Below are positions 9,375 through 17,212 of a stretch of 64,000 bases of DNA, in pieces. The first letter of the stretch is position 1. Each line of letters opens with the position of its first letter. The translations under genes were made by a program, and so were the position numbers. The stretch comes from Bacillus sp. S3 (lineage in GTDB: Bacteria > Bacillota > Bacilli > Bacillales > Cytobacillaceae), in the NCBI RefSeq assembly GCF_005154805.1, contig NZ_CP039727.1:3841501-3905500 (forward strand), in the 5' to 3' direction. The notes below the pieces were generated by a model. That model ran no database searches. It saw only the letters and a list, made by a program, of their open reading frames with translations, and was not told where the DNA came from.

Positions 9375-9553
9375 TTGTAAATAATCATCGCTGAAAAACA
9401 ATATATCTGCTCTTCTTCTTCCTCTTCAGCCATCGCAGCAACATTATATTTAATATCTAAAAGACTTTTTTCATCAATCCCTCTTAAAAACCGATTCATT
9501 TCCTTTTCCAAATCCTTTTCATGCTCCCGATCAAATAGTTTAACCTGTATCAC
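9368..9553 (-). CDS. cse60: Sporulation protein Cse60
   Basis: A 61-residue protein starting MIQVKLFDREHEKDLE and ending EEQIYCFSAMIIYKA, nearly the same beginning and end as B. subtilis Cse60, which is made in the mother cell under sigma-E. The molecular role is unknown. The start is GTG after a GGGAG site. The run of six Glu (about residues 44-49) is a local feature. Support for a spore-forming host. Confidence 0.88.
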   Translation of the reverse strand: MIQVKLFDREHEKDLEKEMNRFLRGIDEKSLLDIKYNVAAMAEEEEEEQIYCFSAMIIYKA

Positions 9554-9617
9554 TTTTATCTCCCTCTCTTTTTTCTATCATTATTGACCTATTTTCAGAA
9601 TTTTAAAAATTAGGAAG

Positions 9618-9634
9618 TTAAGATTTTTTTAAGA
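9618..9634 (+). promoter_or_regulatory. Direct repeat resembling an OmpR-type regulator site
   Basis: TTAAGA occurs at 9618-9623 and again at 9629-9634, exactly 11 bp apart, about 50 bp before the start of the flavinylation-module operon. Direct hexamers at one-helical-turn spacing are characteristic of OmpR/PhoB-family response regulators. No such regulator gene is in the window, so assignment is inference. Confidence 0.4.
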
Positions 9635-9683
9635 TTGTCCTTGTACACTTCTTTTTGAGGTCAAATGGAAAGGAGCTTTTGCA

Positions 9684-10076
9684 ATGGATAAAAAACAAAA
9701 AATCTCTTGGGGTGTCAGTTTTGGCAGCTTAGCTCTAGTAGCTGGGATGGTTTCATATCTTGGGATATTTAACGGTGATAAAACAGACAATCAAATGACA
9801 TTAAGCCAGGGACAGCAATCTGATAATAATGCAAATCAGCAGTCGCCAGGCAGCTTTAATCCACAACAAGGGGAGGATTTTGATCGTTCTTGGGGTGATG
9901 ATCGTTCTTCACAATATAATCAGAATGATCAAGGGGAAAGTAATAATTTCGATAATGGCGGACAGGCATTTGATAACAGTGATCAGCAGCAAGGTCAATA
10001 TTCAAACGGCGGCGTCCCATCGTTCGGTCAATCTGGTCATCATCATGGCTTTGATACAACCACAGGTGGAACCTAA
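9684..10076 (+). CDS. Small membrane-anchored Q/N-rich protein with C-terminal flavinylation-like motif
   Basis: A 130-residue protein. Residues 1-9 are basic, residues 10-29 form one hydrophobic segment (signal anchor or signal peptide), and the rest is an extracytoplasmic, low-complexity stretch rich in Gln, Asn, Asp, Ser and Gly. The extreme C-terminus is HHHGFDTTTGGT. DTTTGGT resembles the D-x-x-[ST]-G-A-T motif on whose Thr ApbE places FMN, with Gly for Ala. The stop overlaps the apbE start (TAATG), which makes this the likely ApbE substrate. I recognise no FMN_bind domain; the protein would be only a tether plus motif. Function as an electron carrier is inference. Confidence 0.65.
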   Translation: MDKKQKISWGVSFGSLALVAGMVSYLGIFNGDKTDNQMTLSQGQQSDNNANQQSPGSFNPQQGEDFDRSWGDDRSSQYNQNDQGESNNFDNGGQAFDNSDQQQGQYSNGGVPSFGQSGHHHGFDTTTGGT

Positions 10077-10951
10077 TGTATCAATACAACTTCCATTCCA
10101 TGAGCACGATTGTGCAAATTTCGATTAGTCATGAACTATATGCCAATGATTTGATGCCCATCTATAAACAGTTTTCAATGATAGAGGATACGTGCAGCAG
10201 GTTTCGTGCCGATAGCGAGCTATCACGAATGAATCAACAAGTTGGAAAAGAAGTACCTGTATCTAGCGAAATGTTTTCCATTCTCACAAAGGCATATCAG
10301 TTTTATTTGGAAACAGATGGCGTTTTTAATCCAAGTGTGTTAGATGCTCTCGAAAACAATGGGTATGAAAAATCTATCGAATTCATTAGGGATCGTGAAA
10401 TTGAATTACCGACACGTTCCTCCGTTGCTTTCCATACACAACCATATACGCTTAATGAAGAATTACAGACTGTTAGTTTACATTCAAAAATTGATCTTGG
10501 TGGCATTGCCAAGTGCTGGGTCATCGATCAATCCGCTCAGTTGTTAAATAAGATTGGCTATGGATTTATCAATGTTGGCGGTGATATTCGGATTTTTGGT
10601 AATTTGCCCCGGCCATTAAACATCGGGATTGAGGATCCTTTTGGAAAAACAAATATGATTTCTTCAATTAAGGTGGAAAATGGTGCGGTCGCAACATCCA
10701 CTTCAATGAAACGAAAATGGCGTGTGAATGGTGAATGGAAGCACCATTTAATTGACACAAGAACAGGAAATCCATCTGAAAGCACGATTGTTTCATCAAC
10801 AATTACCGCACCAACCGCATTAGAAGCCGATGTTTGGGCAAAAACAATTCTTTTTTTAGGCGAAAAGGATGGCCCCGAATGGATAAAGGAAAAAGGCACT
10901 CATGCCGTTTTAATCAATAAATACGGAGATGTTTGGAGAGGAGGCGAGTAA
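10076..10951 (+). CDS. apbE: FAD:protein FMN transferase (ApbE family)
   Basis: Transfers FMN from FAD to a Thr/Ser of target proteins with Mg2+. The 291 residues show the family order: SMSTIVQI near the N-terminus, DLGGIAKCWVIDQ (about 142-154), FINVGGDIRIFG (about 163-174), then HHLIDTRTGNPSESTIVSSTI, containing the H-x-IDxxTG motif, and a final ALEADVWAKT. No signal peptide or lipobox is visible, although many Gram-positive ApbE proteins are lipoproteins; the start is fixed by the TAATG overlap with the preceding gene. It therefore appears cytoplasmic, so the target would be modified before or during export, or the true export signal is not recognisable. Confidence 0.9.
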   Translation: MYQYNFHSMSTIVQISISHELYANDLMPIYKQFSMIEDTCSRFRADSELSRMNQQVGKEVPVSSEMFSILTKAYQFYLETDGVFNPSVLDALENNGYEKSIEFIRDREIELPTRSSVAFHTQPYTLNEELQTVSLHSKIDLGGIAKCWVIDQSAQLLNKIGYGFINVGGDIRIFGNLPRPLNIGIEDPFGKTNMISSIKVENGAVATSTSMKRKWRVNGEWKHHLIDTRTGNPSESTIVSSTITAPTALEADVWAKTILFLGEKDGPEWIKEKGTHAVLINKYGDVWRGGE

Positions 10952-10952
10952 A

Positions 10953-11480
10953 TTGGAGATGTTTGAATGGTTTTTGATTCGAGCGACAGGTACAGTTGCT
11001 TATCTATTACTATACTTATCAGTCATCATTGGATTGTACTCGCAAGTCCAGAAAAAGCGGAAACAGAAGGTTACAATAACGTTATTTTTACACGAATCAT
11101 TGTCAAATTGGGCGCTTTATCTTGTCCTTGTGCATGTCGGACTCTTACTGATCGATACGTATATTTCGTTCCAATGGTATGAGGTCCTCATTCCGTTTAA
11201 CACCAACTATAAACCATTACCTATGGCAATGGGTGCTTTATCGTTGTACTTTTTAAGCATCACGGTTGTAACCTCAAAGGCACGGAAAAAGCTTGGCTAT
11301 CAAAAATGGCGAAAATTACATGCATTGAACCCCATTCTTTATATATTGGTTACATTACACGGTCTATTTATCGGGACAGACTTTCAAGGAAATATCCTTG
11401 CAGTGATAAACATTATTCCATTAATTTTGATGGGAGTTATGCTGCAAAGACAGGAGCAGAAACAAAGCGCAATAAAATAA
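10953..11480 (+). CDS. Ferric-reductase-like transmembrane (heme b) protein
   Basis: A 175-residue integral membrane protein with five hydrophobic segments. Two helices carry paired histidines 13-14 residues apart: HESLSNWALYLVLVH, and HALNPILYILVTLH following RK. This is the heme-ligand pattern of the ferric-reductase-like domain (also seen in MsrQ/YedZ). No cytoplasmic FAD/NAD domain is attached. I prefer the TTG at 10953 because AGGAGG ends eight bases upstream; an ATG at 10929 inside apbE is possible. It would pass quinol or cytosolic electrons across the membrane to the flavinylated partner; this last step is inference. Confidence 0.75.
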   Translation: MEMFEWFLIRATGTVAYLLLYLSVIIGLYSQVQKKRKQKVTITLFLHESLSNWALYLVLVHVGLLLIDTYISFQWYEVLIPFNTNYKPLPMAMGALSLYFLSITVVTSKARKKLGYQKWRKLHALNPILYILVTLHGLFIGTDFQGNILAVINIIPLILMGVMLQRQEQKQSAIK

Positions 11481-11581
11481 GCATAGAAAAAGAAAAACCG
11501 ATTCCAAAATAGTCAAGATTAGCAGGAATATCCCTCTCTTTTTTATCATTAGGTTAATATCCTGAATCTTTTAGCACCAAA

Positions 11582-11614
11582 AAGGAACTAAAGTTTTTTA
11601 CACTTTAGTTCCTT
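11582..11614. terminator. Bidirectional terminator between redox module and iron ABC operon
   Basis: A 13-bp perfect stem (AAGGAACTAAAGT with ACTTTAGTTCCTT) sits between convergent operons, with an A run on one side giving a U tract for the minus-strand operon. Confidence 0.85.
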
Positions 11615-11644
11615 AACCAATGTTGCAGGTTTGACATCCTAGCT

Positions 11645-12328
11645 CTACCTTGCAGCTCTTTCGTTAAATGAAGTTTTTTTTACAATAGGCTGCCCTATGA
11701 AGATGCTTCGGTCGCAAATCGCATCAGCGTCACTGCGGTCGTGCGTTACCATTACGCAGGTCATGTTTGCTTTTTTCAAAATAGAGCGTAATTCCTCGCG
11801 AATTGATTCTTTTAAATCTGCATCCAGATTGCTGAATGGTTCATCCATTAACATTAATTTAGGCTTGGGAGCAAGTGCTCTTGCAAGGGCAATTCTTTGC
11901 TGCTGTCCACCGCTTAACTCATGAGGATATCTTTTTTCATAGTCTTCCATATGAACAAGCTCAAGCATTTCATTCAGGCGTGACTTTCGGTCTTTCCGAG
12001 GCATGCGAGACAAGCCAAATAAGATATTGTCCTTAACCGTCATATGCGGAAATAAGGCATAATCCTGAAACACCATCCCAACTCCCCTGTCTTCAGGCTG
12101 AACAAATAATCCCTTATTAACGACAGGAATGCCGGCAATATTTATACTACCCTTTTCTGGCAATTCCAGCCCGGCAATTAAACGCAGCAACGTACTTTTC
12201 CCACTTCCGCTTTGCCCGAGGACACCGACCATTTCCCCTTTATTAATCGAAAAGGAAAAATCGTTAATCACTGGTGCCGCTCCGCGTGAAAACGAAAAAG
12301 TAAGACCTTGAATGTCTAAAACCTTCAT
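11645..12328 (-). CDS. Ferric iron ABC transporter, ATP-binding protein (FbpC-like)
   Basis: Energises Fe(III) import with the adjacent permease and binding protein. Walker A is GQSGSGKST (38-46), the signature is ELSGGQQQRIALARAL, Walker B is LMLMDEPFSNLD, and the switch His is in VTHDRSDA. At 227 residues it lacks the C-terminal regulatory (TOBE-like) extension of classical FbpC (about 350 residues). Its ATG abuts the permease stop, so it is the last gene of the three-gene operon. Confidence 0.85.
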   Translation of the reverse strand: MKVLDIQGLTFSFSRGAAPVINDFSFSINKGEMVGVLGQSGSGKSTLLRLIAGLELPEKGSINIAGIPVVNKGLFVQPEDRGVGMVFQDYALFPHMTVKDNILFGLSRMPRKDRKSRLNEMLELVHMEDYEKRYPHELSGGQQQRIALARALAPKPKLMLMDEPFSNLDADLKESIREELRSILKKANMTCVMVTHDRSDADAICDRSIFIGQPIVKKTSFNERAAR

Positions 12329-13971
12329 TACTCCACCCTCTTATCGATTATATGAAAGACGATTACTGACAATACACTTATGCCGATGATCATCAGAGAT
12401 GAAATAGAGGCCTCATGGATCATCTCGTCTTTTGCATATTGAAAAGTCTTTGTTGCTAATGTTTCAAAATTAAATGGCCGTAACAATAAAACTAGAGGTA
12501 ATTCCTTGCAAATTTCGACGAATGTTAAAATGAACCCGCTAAACAAGGCACCCTTGATTAACGGTAAATCGACTTTAAAAAATGATTTGGTCATCCCGTG
12601 GCCAAGAAGCCTTGAAGCCTCGGTGTATTTTGTACCAACTTTTTCAAAACCGACTTCAACCGCATTAAAACCGGTTGCCATAAACCGAATCGTATATCCG
12701 GCAATCAGCATGAACAAAGACATACTTAACACAAGCGGGGCAGTTCCCAGTCCCATTAAAGAATATACCGGGGCAAGCCATTTATCAAGTGTGATAAAGA
12801 CTGCAAGGACACCTATTGCGATAATCGCACCCGGTACCGAATAGCCGGAGGTGACCCATTTTGATAATAGATAGGAAAAAGACGTTTTAGAGCGGCAAAT
12901 ATTTGCGACAATAACAGAAAAAATCAAGATAATGGCGGTCGATATTGCAGCCACATAAACGGTTTGATTGAACAAGGTGATGAAGGAGCTGCTCCAAACT
13001 TTTTCAAATGTCAGCCTTGCCCACGATATTAACTGAAGCAGCGGGATAAGGAATCCTAATGCAAACACTGCTGCACAATACGTAAAAGCAGCCGCAGCGG
13101 GCAATCCTTTCAATTTCATCGGTACAAACGGCCTCGATTTATTGCTTAAATGATAGCGCCTGCGTTTTCTCAGAAGCTTTTCGACTAGAAACATTCCAAC
13201 CACGACTACCATAAGCCACGCGGCAAGTCTCATCGCTGTATCAACGTCATACATTCCAAACCATGTTTGAAAAATCGCGGTTGTTATCGTATGAATGCCA
13301 AAATAGCTGGTGACTCCGTAATCACTCAGCACTTCATAAATCACTAAGATCACCCCGCCGACAACAGCAGGGCGGGACAATGGAAGAATTATTTTTAGAA
13401 AAATAGACACTGGCTTTCTGCCCAGAAGTCTGGCATTTTCCATATAGGATGAGCTTTGGCTTTCTAGAAATGCTCTCGCTATAATGTATACATACGGAAA
13501 CAGAAACAAAGTGAAAATGAAAATCGCACCGCGAATGGATGAAATCGATAACAACTCAGGATTAATCTGATAATCATATTGATTTCTCAGGGTAGTTTGA
13601 ATCACTCCAGTATAACTGAGCATTGTCCTGTAAGTATAGGCGGCAATATAAGGCGGTATTGCAAGAGGCAGCATCAGCCCCCAGCGAAAAAATTTCCGAA
13701 GAGGAAATTGATATACTGCTGTTAGCCATGCCAAGGTAATTCCTAAAAAAGCTGTCAAAATTCCCGTTGCGCCCACAAGAACGATTGTATTAAAAATATA
13801 GTTTTTCAATAAGTATTGGCGGATTTGAAACCAGTTTTCGTTTGGTTCTTGAAAAAGCGAAAAGAACACAAACAGGATGGGCAGCAGGATGACTGCCGCC
13901 CCAATGATACTAATGATCCACCAGCCATTAAGCTCTTTTTGAACGTAACGCCTTATAAACTCAGTTTTCAT
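12328..13971 (-). CDS. Ferric iron ABC transporter, fused permease (FbpB-like)
   Basis: A 547-residue permease containing two binding-protein-dependent permease domains in tandem, about 12 membrane segments, as in FbpB/SfuB. The two EAA-type loops are visible: ENARLLGRKPVSIFLKIILP in the first half and EASRLLGHGMTKSFFKVDLP in the second. The start follows the binding-protein stop by one base and the stop touches the ATPase gene, indicating one transcript. Confidence 0.9.
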   Translation of the reverse strand: MKTEFIRRYVQKELNGWWIISIIGAAVILLPILFVFFSLFQEPNENWFQIRQYLLKNYIFNTIVLVGATGILTAFLGITLAWLTAVYQFPLRKFFRWGLMLPLAIPPYIAAYTYRTMLSYTGVIQTTLRNQYDYQINPELLSISSIRGAIFIFTLFLFPYVYIIARAFLESQSSSYMENARLLGRKPVSIFLKIILPLSRPAVVGGVILVIYEVLSDYGVTSYFGIHTITTAIFQTWFGMYDVDTAMRLAAWLMVVVVGMFLVEKLLRKRRRYHLSNKSRPFVPMKLKGLPAAAAFTYCAAVFALGFLIPLLQLISWARLTFEKVWSSSFITLFNQTVYVAAISTAIILIFSVIVANICRSKTSFSYLLSKWVTSGYSVPGAIIAIGVLAVFITLDKWLAPVYSLMGLGTAPLVLSMSLFMLIAGYTIRFMATGFNAVEVGFEKVGTKYTEASRLLGHGMTKSFFKVDLPLIKGALFSGFILTFVEICKELPLVLLLRPFNFETLATKTFQYAKDEMIHEASISSLMIIGISVLSVIVFHIIDKRVE

Positions 13972-13972
13972 T

Positions 13973-15055
13973 TTACTTCCAGCCTGTTTTATTAAATATT
14001 TCGATTGCCTTATGGTTATGTTCTCCTAAAGTATCAAAGTTAAGCTTTTGGCTTTTGAAGTCACCCCAAGATTGCAATAGTTCCGGTTTCTTTGCTTCTG
14101 GATTGACTGGGAACTCATAGTTATTTGCTGATAGATATTCCTGCGCCTCCGTACCAGTCATATACTCCACTAGCTTAATTGCATTATCTTTATTCTTGCT
14201 ATATTTCGTTAGACCAATTCCACTGATATTAATATGTGTCCCAGTTGTTTCTTGGTTCGGGAAGAAGACGCCGATATTACTGCCTACTTTTGCTTCTTCA
14301 GGATCTGCTGAGTTAACTAGTAATCCCACATAGTATGTGTTCATAATTGCCACATCACCCGTCCCGGCAGCAATTGCTTTTGCCTGATCACGGTCACCGC
14401 CATCTGGCTGGCGCGCAAAGTTTTGTACGATTCCACTAGCCCATTCTTCCGCCTTCTTCTCGCCATTTAACTCGATAAAGGAAGCTAACAGTGATTGGTT
14501 ATATAGGCTTGTTGATGAACGGGCTAGTACTTTGCCCTTCCACTTCTTGTCGGTTAAATCCTCGTATGTAGATAGCTGGTCAGGAGACACCCGTTCCTTT
14601 GAATATACAATCACCCGGGCTCTTGTAGCGATTCCCACCCAGTTATTCTCTTTATCTCTTAAATTTTCAGGTACATTTTTATCAATTATTTTAGAGGTTA
14701 CGGGCTGTAGTACGCCATTATTCTTAGCATTCGCTAACACGCCGCCATCGACTGTAATAAATAAATCTGCTTGCGTGCTTTCTCCTTCACGCTTTAAACG
14801 TTCAATTAACTCTTCTGCCTCAGCTTTTACCACATTAACTTTAATTCCTGTTTTTTCAGTAAATTTTTTGTACACTTCATCATCTGCCTCATAATGTCTA
14901 GCTGTATAGACATTGACAATCTGGTTTTCTGATTTCTTCGGATTTGCTGCTGTTTTCTCCGAATCCGAGTTACCCTGGCTTGCTCCACAACCAGCAAGGC
15001 CAATAGTCAGGAGTGTACTGGCGAGCAAAGGTTTAACTAATTTTGATAATTTCAT
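13973..15055 (-). CDS. Ferric iron-binding lipoprotein (FbpA/FutA-like)
   Basis: A 360-residue extracellular solute-binding protein with lipobox LAGC (Cys23). IVNVYTARHYEADDEVYKKF near residue 47 is the standard opening of the FutA/FbpA iron-binding family (VYTARHY). YYVGLL in the C-terminal half falls where the family's iron-ligand tyrosines lie (NTYYVGLL). First gene of the operon, with a near-perfect Fur box directly upstream, which supports iron rather than another substrate. Confidence 0.92.
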   Translation of the reverse strand: MKLSKLVKPLLASTLLTIGLAGCGASQGNSDSEKTAANPKKSENQIVNVYTARHYEADDEVYKKFTEKTGIKVNVVKAEAEELIERLKREGESTQADLFITVDGGVLANAKNNGVLQPVTSKIIDKNVPENLRDKENNWVGIATRARVIVYSKERVSPDQLSTYEDLTDKKWKGKVLARSSTSLYNQSLLASFIELNGEKKAEEWASGIVQNFARQPDGGDRDQAKAIAAGTGDVAIMNTYYVGLLVNSADPEEAKVGSNIGVFFPNQETTGTHINISGIGLTKYSKNKDNAIKLVEYMTGTEAQEYLSANNYEFPVNPEAKKPELLQSWGDFKSQKLNFDTLGEHNHKAIEIFNKTGWK

Positions 15056-15089
15056 CGAATGTTTCCACCTTTTGTATTTTATATATATT

Positions 15090-15108
15090 GATAATGATAA
15101 TTATTATC
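15090..15108 (-). promoter_or_regulatory. Fur box of the iron ABC operon
   Basis: GATAATGATAATTATTATC matches the 19-bp Fur consensus at 18 positions and sits 35 bases upstream of the binding-protein start. It predicts derepression under iron limitation. Confidence 0.88.
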
Positions 15109-15237
15109 ACTTAATTCCTTTTCATTGTAATAGCCATTTAGCCTATAGTCAATAACATAAATAAAATTATTTAAATAAGTTTGAATTTTTTTCACAATAT
15201 TGTTAATTTCACTAAGTCTATTATCATTTCAAAAAAA

Positions 15238-15261
15238 AAACGATTCCGATTGGAATCGTTT
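15238..15261. repeat. Left copy of a 24-bp palindrome flanking the insertion sequence
   Basis: The palindrome AAACGATTCC-GATT-GGAATCGTTT is identical, in the same orientation, to 16825-16848. Preceded by ten A on the plus strand, which is a U tract when read from the minus strand; this was probably the 3' part of the ytwF terminator before insertion. Confidence 0.75.
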
Positions 15262-15349
15262 CAGATTGTCGACAAAAGGCATTCCGAATAAGCCTGTTCG
15301 GATGCCTTTTGTTATTCTTAAGTATTTTTTGCTCAATTTTCTTTGTACA

Positions 15350-15364
15350 GACCCCTCCGGGGTC
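15350..15364 (+). terminator. Antisense terminator at the 3' end of the transposase gene
   Basis: GACCCC-TCC-GGGGTC is followed by GTTTTTT on the plus strand, so it would stop transcription entering the element from the left before it runs antisense into the transposase gene. Confidence 0.55.
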
Positions 15365-15369
15365 GTTTT

Positions 15370-16743
15370 TTATACCATTGTTGGATTAACCCAAGTCCAG
15401 TTTGCCATCTTCTTTAAATTCATGGCAGCAAAAGTAAGCATCGCCTGCATAGACAATTTTTTAAGTCCCCTTAAAGTTGTCCATCGCATCCCATGCTTCT
15501 CTTTCGCATCTGCAAATACACGTTCAATCGTTTCTTTGCGTCGAGCGTAGATTATTTTATTTTCGTCTGTATGCCGAAGGTGTTCAGCTTCCTCAAGATA
15601 CTCTTCCCAAACATGCCGTTGAAGTAGCTTTTGATGGTTTTTACTTTGTGTACATTGGGATAAAAACGGGCACTCTTTACAATGAGCTGGATTCGAAAAA
15701 TACTGCCGGTATCCTTCCTTCGTTGTCGTGCTATATTTTAACTCTTGTCCTCCCGGACAAAGGTAGCAATCATAGTGCTCATCATAAACAAAATCGTTCT
15801 TTTTCAAATAACCTTCTTTTGTACGAGGGCGGGTATAAGGTAAAGCAGGGCGAATCTCATTTTCAATTAAGTATTGAGCAATTGCAGGTGTTTTGTATCC
15901 AGCGTCAGCAGCAACAGCAGCAGGTTTCCTTGAGTTCTCTATGACTTTTTCAAGAAGAGGCTCTAACATCGTACTATCATGAACATTACCAGGGGTGACA
16001 ATCGCGCCTAGGACAAAGCCATTTTTATCGGCAGCTGCATGAAAAGAATAGGCAAATTGCTTCGTCCGCTCGTCCTTCACGTAATACCCACTTTCTGGGT
16101 CCGTGGTACTTTCCTTGATTTCCTTCGTTTCTTCCTTTTCAAATTTGTCAGGTGGGAAAGGCTTTTTCCCATGTTCTTCACGATCACCATTGATTTCTTG
16201 TTGGAGACGTTCTTGATATGCTTTCGTTTCCTTACGAACTACCTTTTTCTCAAATTTACGCTTATTTGCACTTGCCTTCACGTGCGTAGAATCAATAAAA
16301 ACGTGTTCGCTACTTACCAGTTTCTTTTCGGCTGCCTGCTTTAGAATTCTGTAAAATATCTGTTCAAATAAGTCTGTATCCTTAAATCGGCGTTCATAGT
16401 TTTTACCGAAAGTGGAGAAGTGAGGCACCTTATCATGGAATCCATACCCAAGAAACCAACGATAAGCTAGGTTCGTTTCAATTTCTTCTATCGTTTTTCG
16501 CATCGAGCGAATACCGAACATATATTGAATAAATGCCATCTTAATTAATACAACAGGATCGATACTTGGACGTCCTCGTTCAGCAGAGTACATCTCTTGA
16601 ACAAGAGGATATATAAATGAAAAATCTATAGCAGCTTCAACTTTTCGGACCAAATGGTTCTCCGGGACTAACTGTTCAAGAGTTATCATTTCTAATTGAT
16701 CCCGATTCATCTGAGTATTTTTCGTTAGCATTTTCTTCATCAC
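15370..16743 (-). CDS. IS1182-family transposase, intact
   Basis: A 457-residue DDE transposase. The N-terminal domain contains GRPSIDPVVLIKMAFIQYMF and TNLAYRWFLGYGF. The catalytic core has Asp in HVFIDSTHVKA, Asp in AVAADAGYKTP and Glu in RKETIERVFADAKEKHGMRW. A Cys-rich insert (YLCPGGQEL, CKECPFLSQC) is normal for the family. No frameshift or stop interrupts it, so the element may be active. The ATG lies 38 bases inside a stable right-end hairpin that could limit read-through expression. Confidence 0.93.
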   Translation of the reverse strand: MMKKMLTKNTQMNRDQLEMITLEQLVPENHLVRKVEAAIDFSFIYPLVQEMYSAERGRPSIDPVVLIKMAFIQYMFGIRSMRKTIEEIETNLAYRWFLGYGFHDKVPHFSTFGKNYERRFKDTDLFEQIFYRILKQAAEKKLVSSEHVFIDSTHVKASANKRKFEKKVVRKETKAYQERLQQEINGDREEHGKKPFPPDKFEKEETKEIKESTTDPESGYYVKDERTKQFAYSFHAAADKNGFVLGAIVTPGNVHDSTMLEPLLEKVIENSRKPAAVAADAGYKTPAIAQYLIENEIRPALPYTRPRTKEGYLKKNDFVYDEHYDCYLCPGGQELKYSTTTKEGYRQYFSNPAHCKECPFLSQCTQSKNHQKLLQRHVWEEYLEEAEHLRHTDENKIIYARRKETIERVFADAKEKHGMRWTTLRGLKKLSMQAMLTFAAMNLKKMANWTWVNPTMV

Positions 16744-16824
16744 CTTACAAAATTAATAGTATCTTCATTATACAAAAAAACTGTAGGCAAATCCCCAAAA
16801 AATGGGGGATTTGTCTACAGTCTG

Positions 16825-16848
16825 AAACGATTCCGATTGGAATCGTTT
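16825..16848. repeat. Right copy of the 24-bp palindrome
   Basis: Identical to 15238-15261. It begins directly after the right IS end and lies two bases from the ytwF stop codon, where a rho-independent terminator stem is expected. Confidence 0.75.
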
Positions 16849-16849
16849 T

Positions 16850-17155
16850 TTATTGAACTTCACCAGTCCAATTCAACATGCCGCCTACCATGTTGCGAAC
16901 TTTATAGCCTTGTTCCTGGAGGTAATGACAAACATTCCCGCTGCGAGCGCTAGAGCGGCAGATAAAGATATATTCTTTATCCTTATCAAAATAATTAAGG
17001 TTAGCAGGAATATCGCCCATGCGAATATGCTTTGCCTCAGGAATCATCCCTGCTGCTACTTCTTCATCTTCCCTAACGTCTACAAGCTCAAGTTTTTCCC
17101 CTGCCTCAAGCTTCTTTTGTAATTCTTCTGGTGTAATTGTTTGAATTTCTTCCAT
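16850..17155 (-). CDS. ytwF: Rhodanese-like sulfurtransferase YtwF
   Basis: A 101-residue single-domain rhodanese. The start chosen (MEEIQTITPEEL) places the GAAAGG site nine bases upstream; the longer ATG at 17164 would sit directly against it. LVDVREDEEVAAGMIPEAKHI is the CH2A-type motif, and ICRSSARS contains the active-site Cys66. It is co-directional and downstream of leuS, as ytwF is in B. subtilis. Its original terminator is now split by the insertion sequence. Confidence 0.9.
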   Translation of the reverse strand: MEEIQTITPEELQKKLEAGEKLELVDVREDEEVAAGMIPEAKHIRMGDIPANLNYFDKDKEYIFICRSSARSGNVCHYLQEQGYKVRNMVGGMLNWTGEVQ

Positions 17156-17175
17156 CCCAATCATCCTTTCAGATA

Positions 17176-17202
17176 ACTTCCCCCAAAAAATCAGGGGGAA
17201 GT
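17176..17202 (-). terminator. Hairpin between leuS and ytwF
   Basis: ACTTCCCCC pairs with GGGGGAAGT around a nine-base loop. There is no U tract after the stem, so it is more likely a processing or stability hairpin than a full terminator. Confidence 0.4.
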
Positions 17203-17212
17203 ATCCTTAATT

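Larger units (their letters stand above)
15262..16824 (-). mobile_element. IS1182-family insertion sequence
   Basis: A 1563-bp element with one transposase gene. Its ends are imperfect inverted repeats: CAGATTGTCGACAAA on the left and, reversed, CAGACTGTAGACAAA on the right (13 of 15 identical). Each end carries an internal hairpin: about 15273-15313 on the left, and 16781-16820 on the right in front of the transposase gene. The element is flanked by identical 24-bp palindromes, consistent with insertion into, and duplication of, a terminator stem-loop. IS1182-family elements are known to have variable, sometimes long duplications. Confidence 0.85.

Noticed and set aside
9829..10128. Alternative-frame open reading frames over the Q/N-rich gene
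   Set aside because: Shadow frames produced by CAA/AAT-rich repeats; the annotated frame has the ribosome site, anchor and stop-start overlap with apbE.
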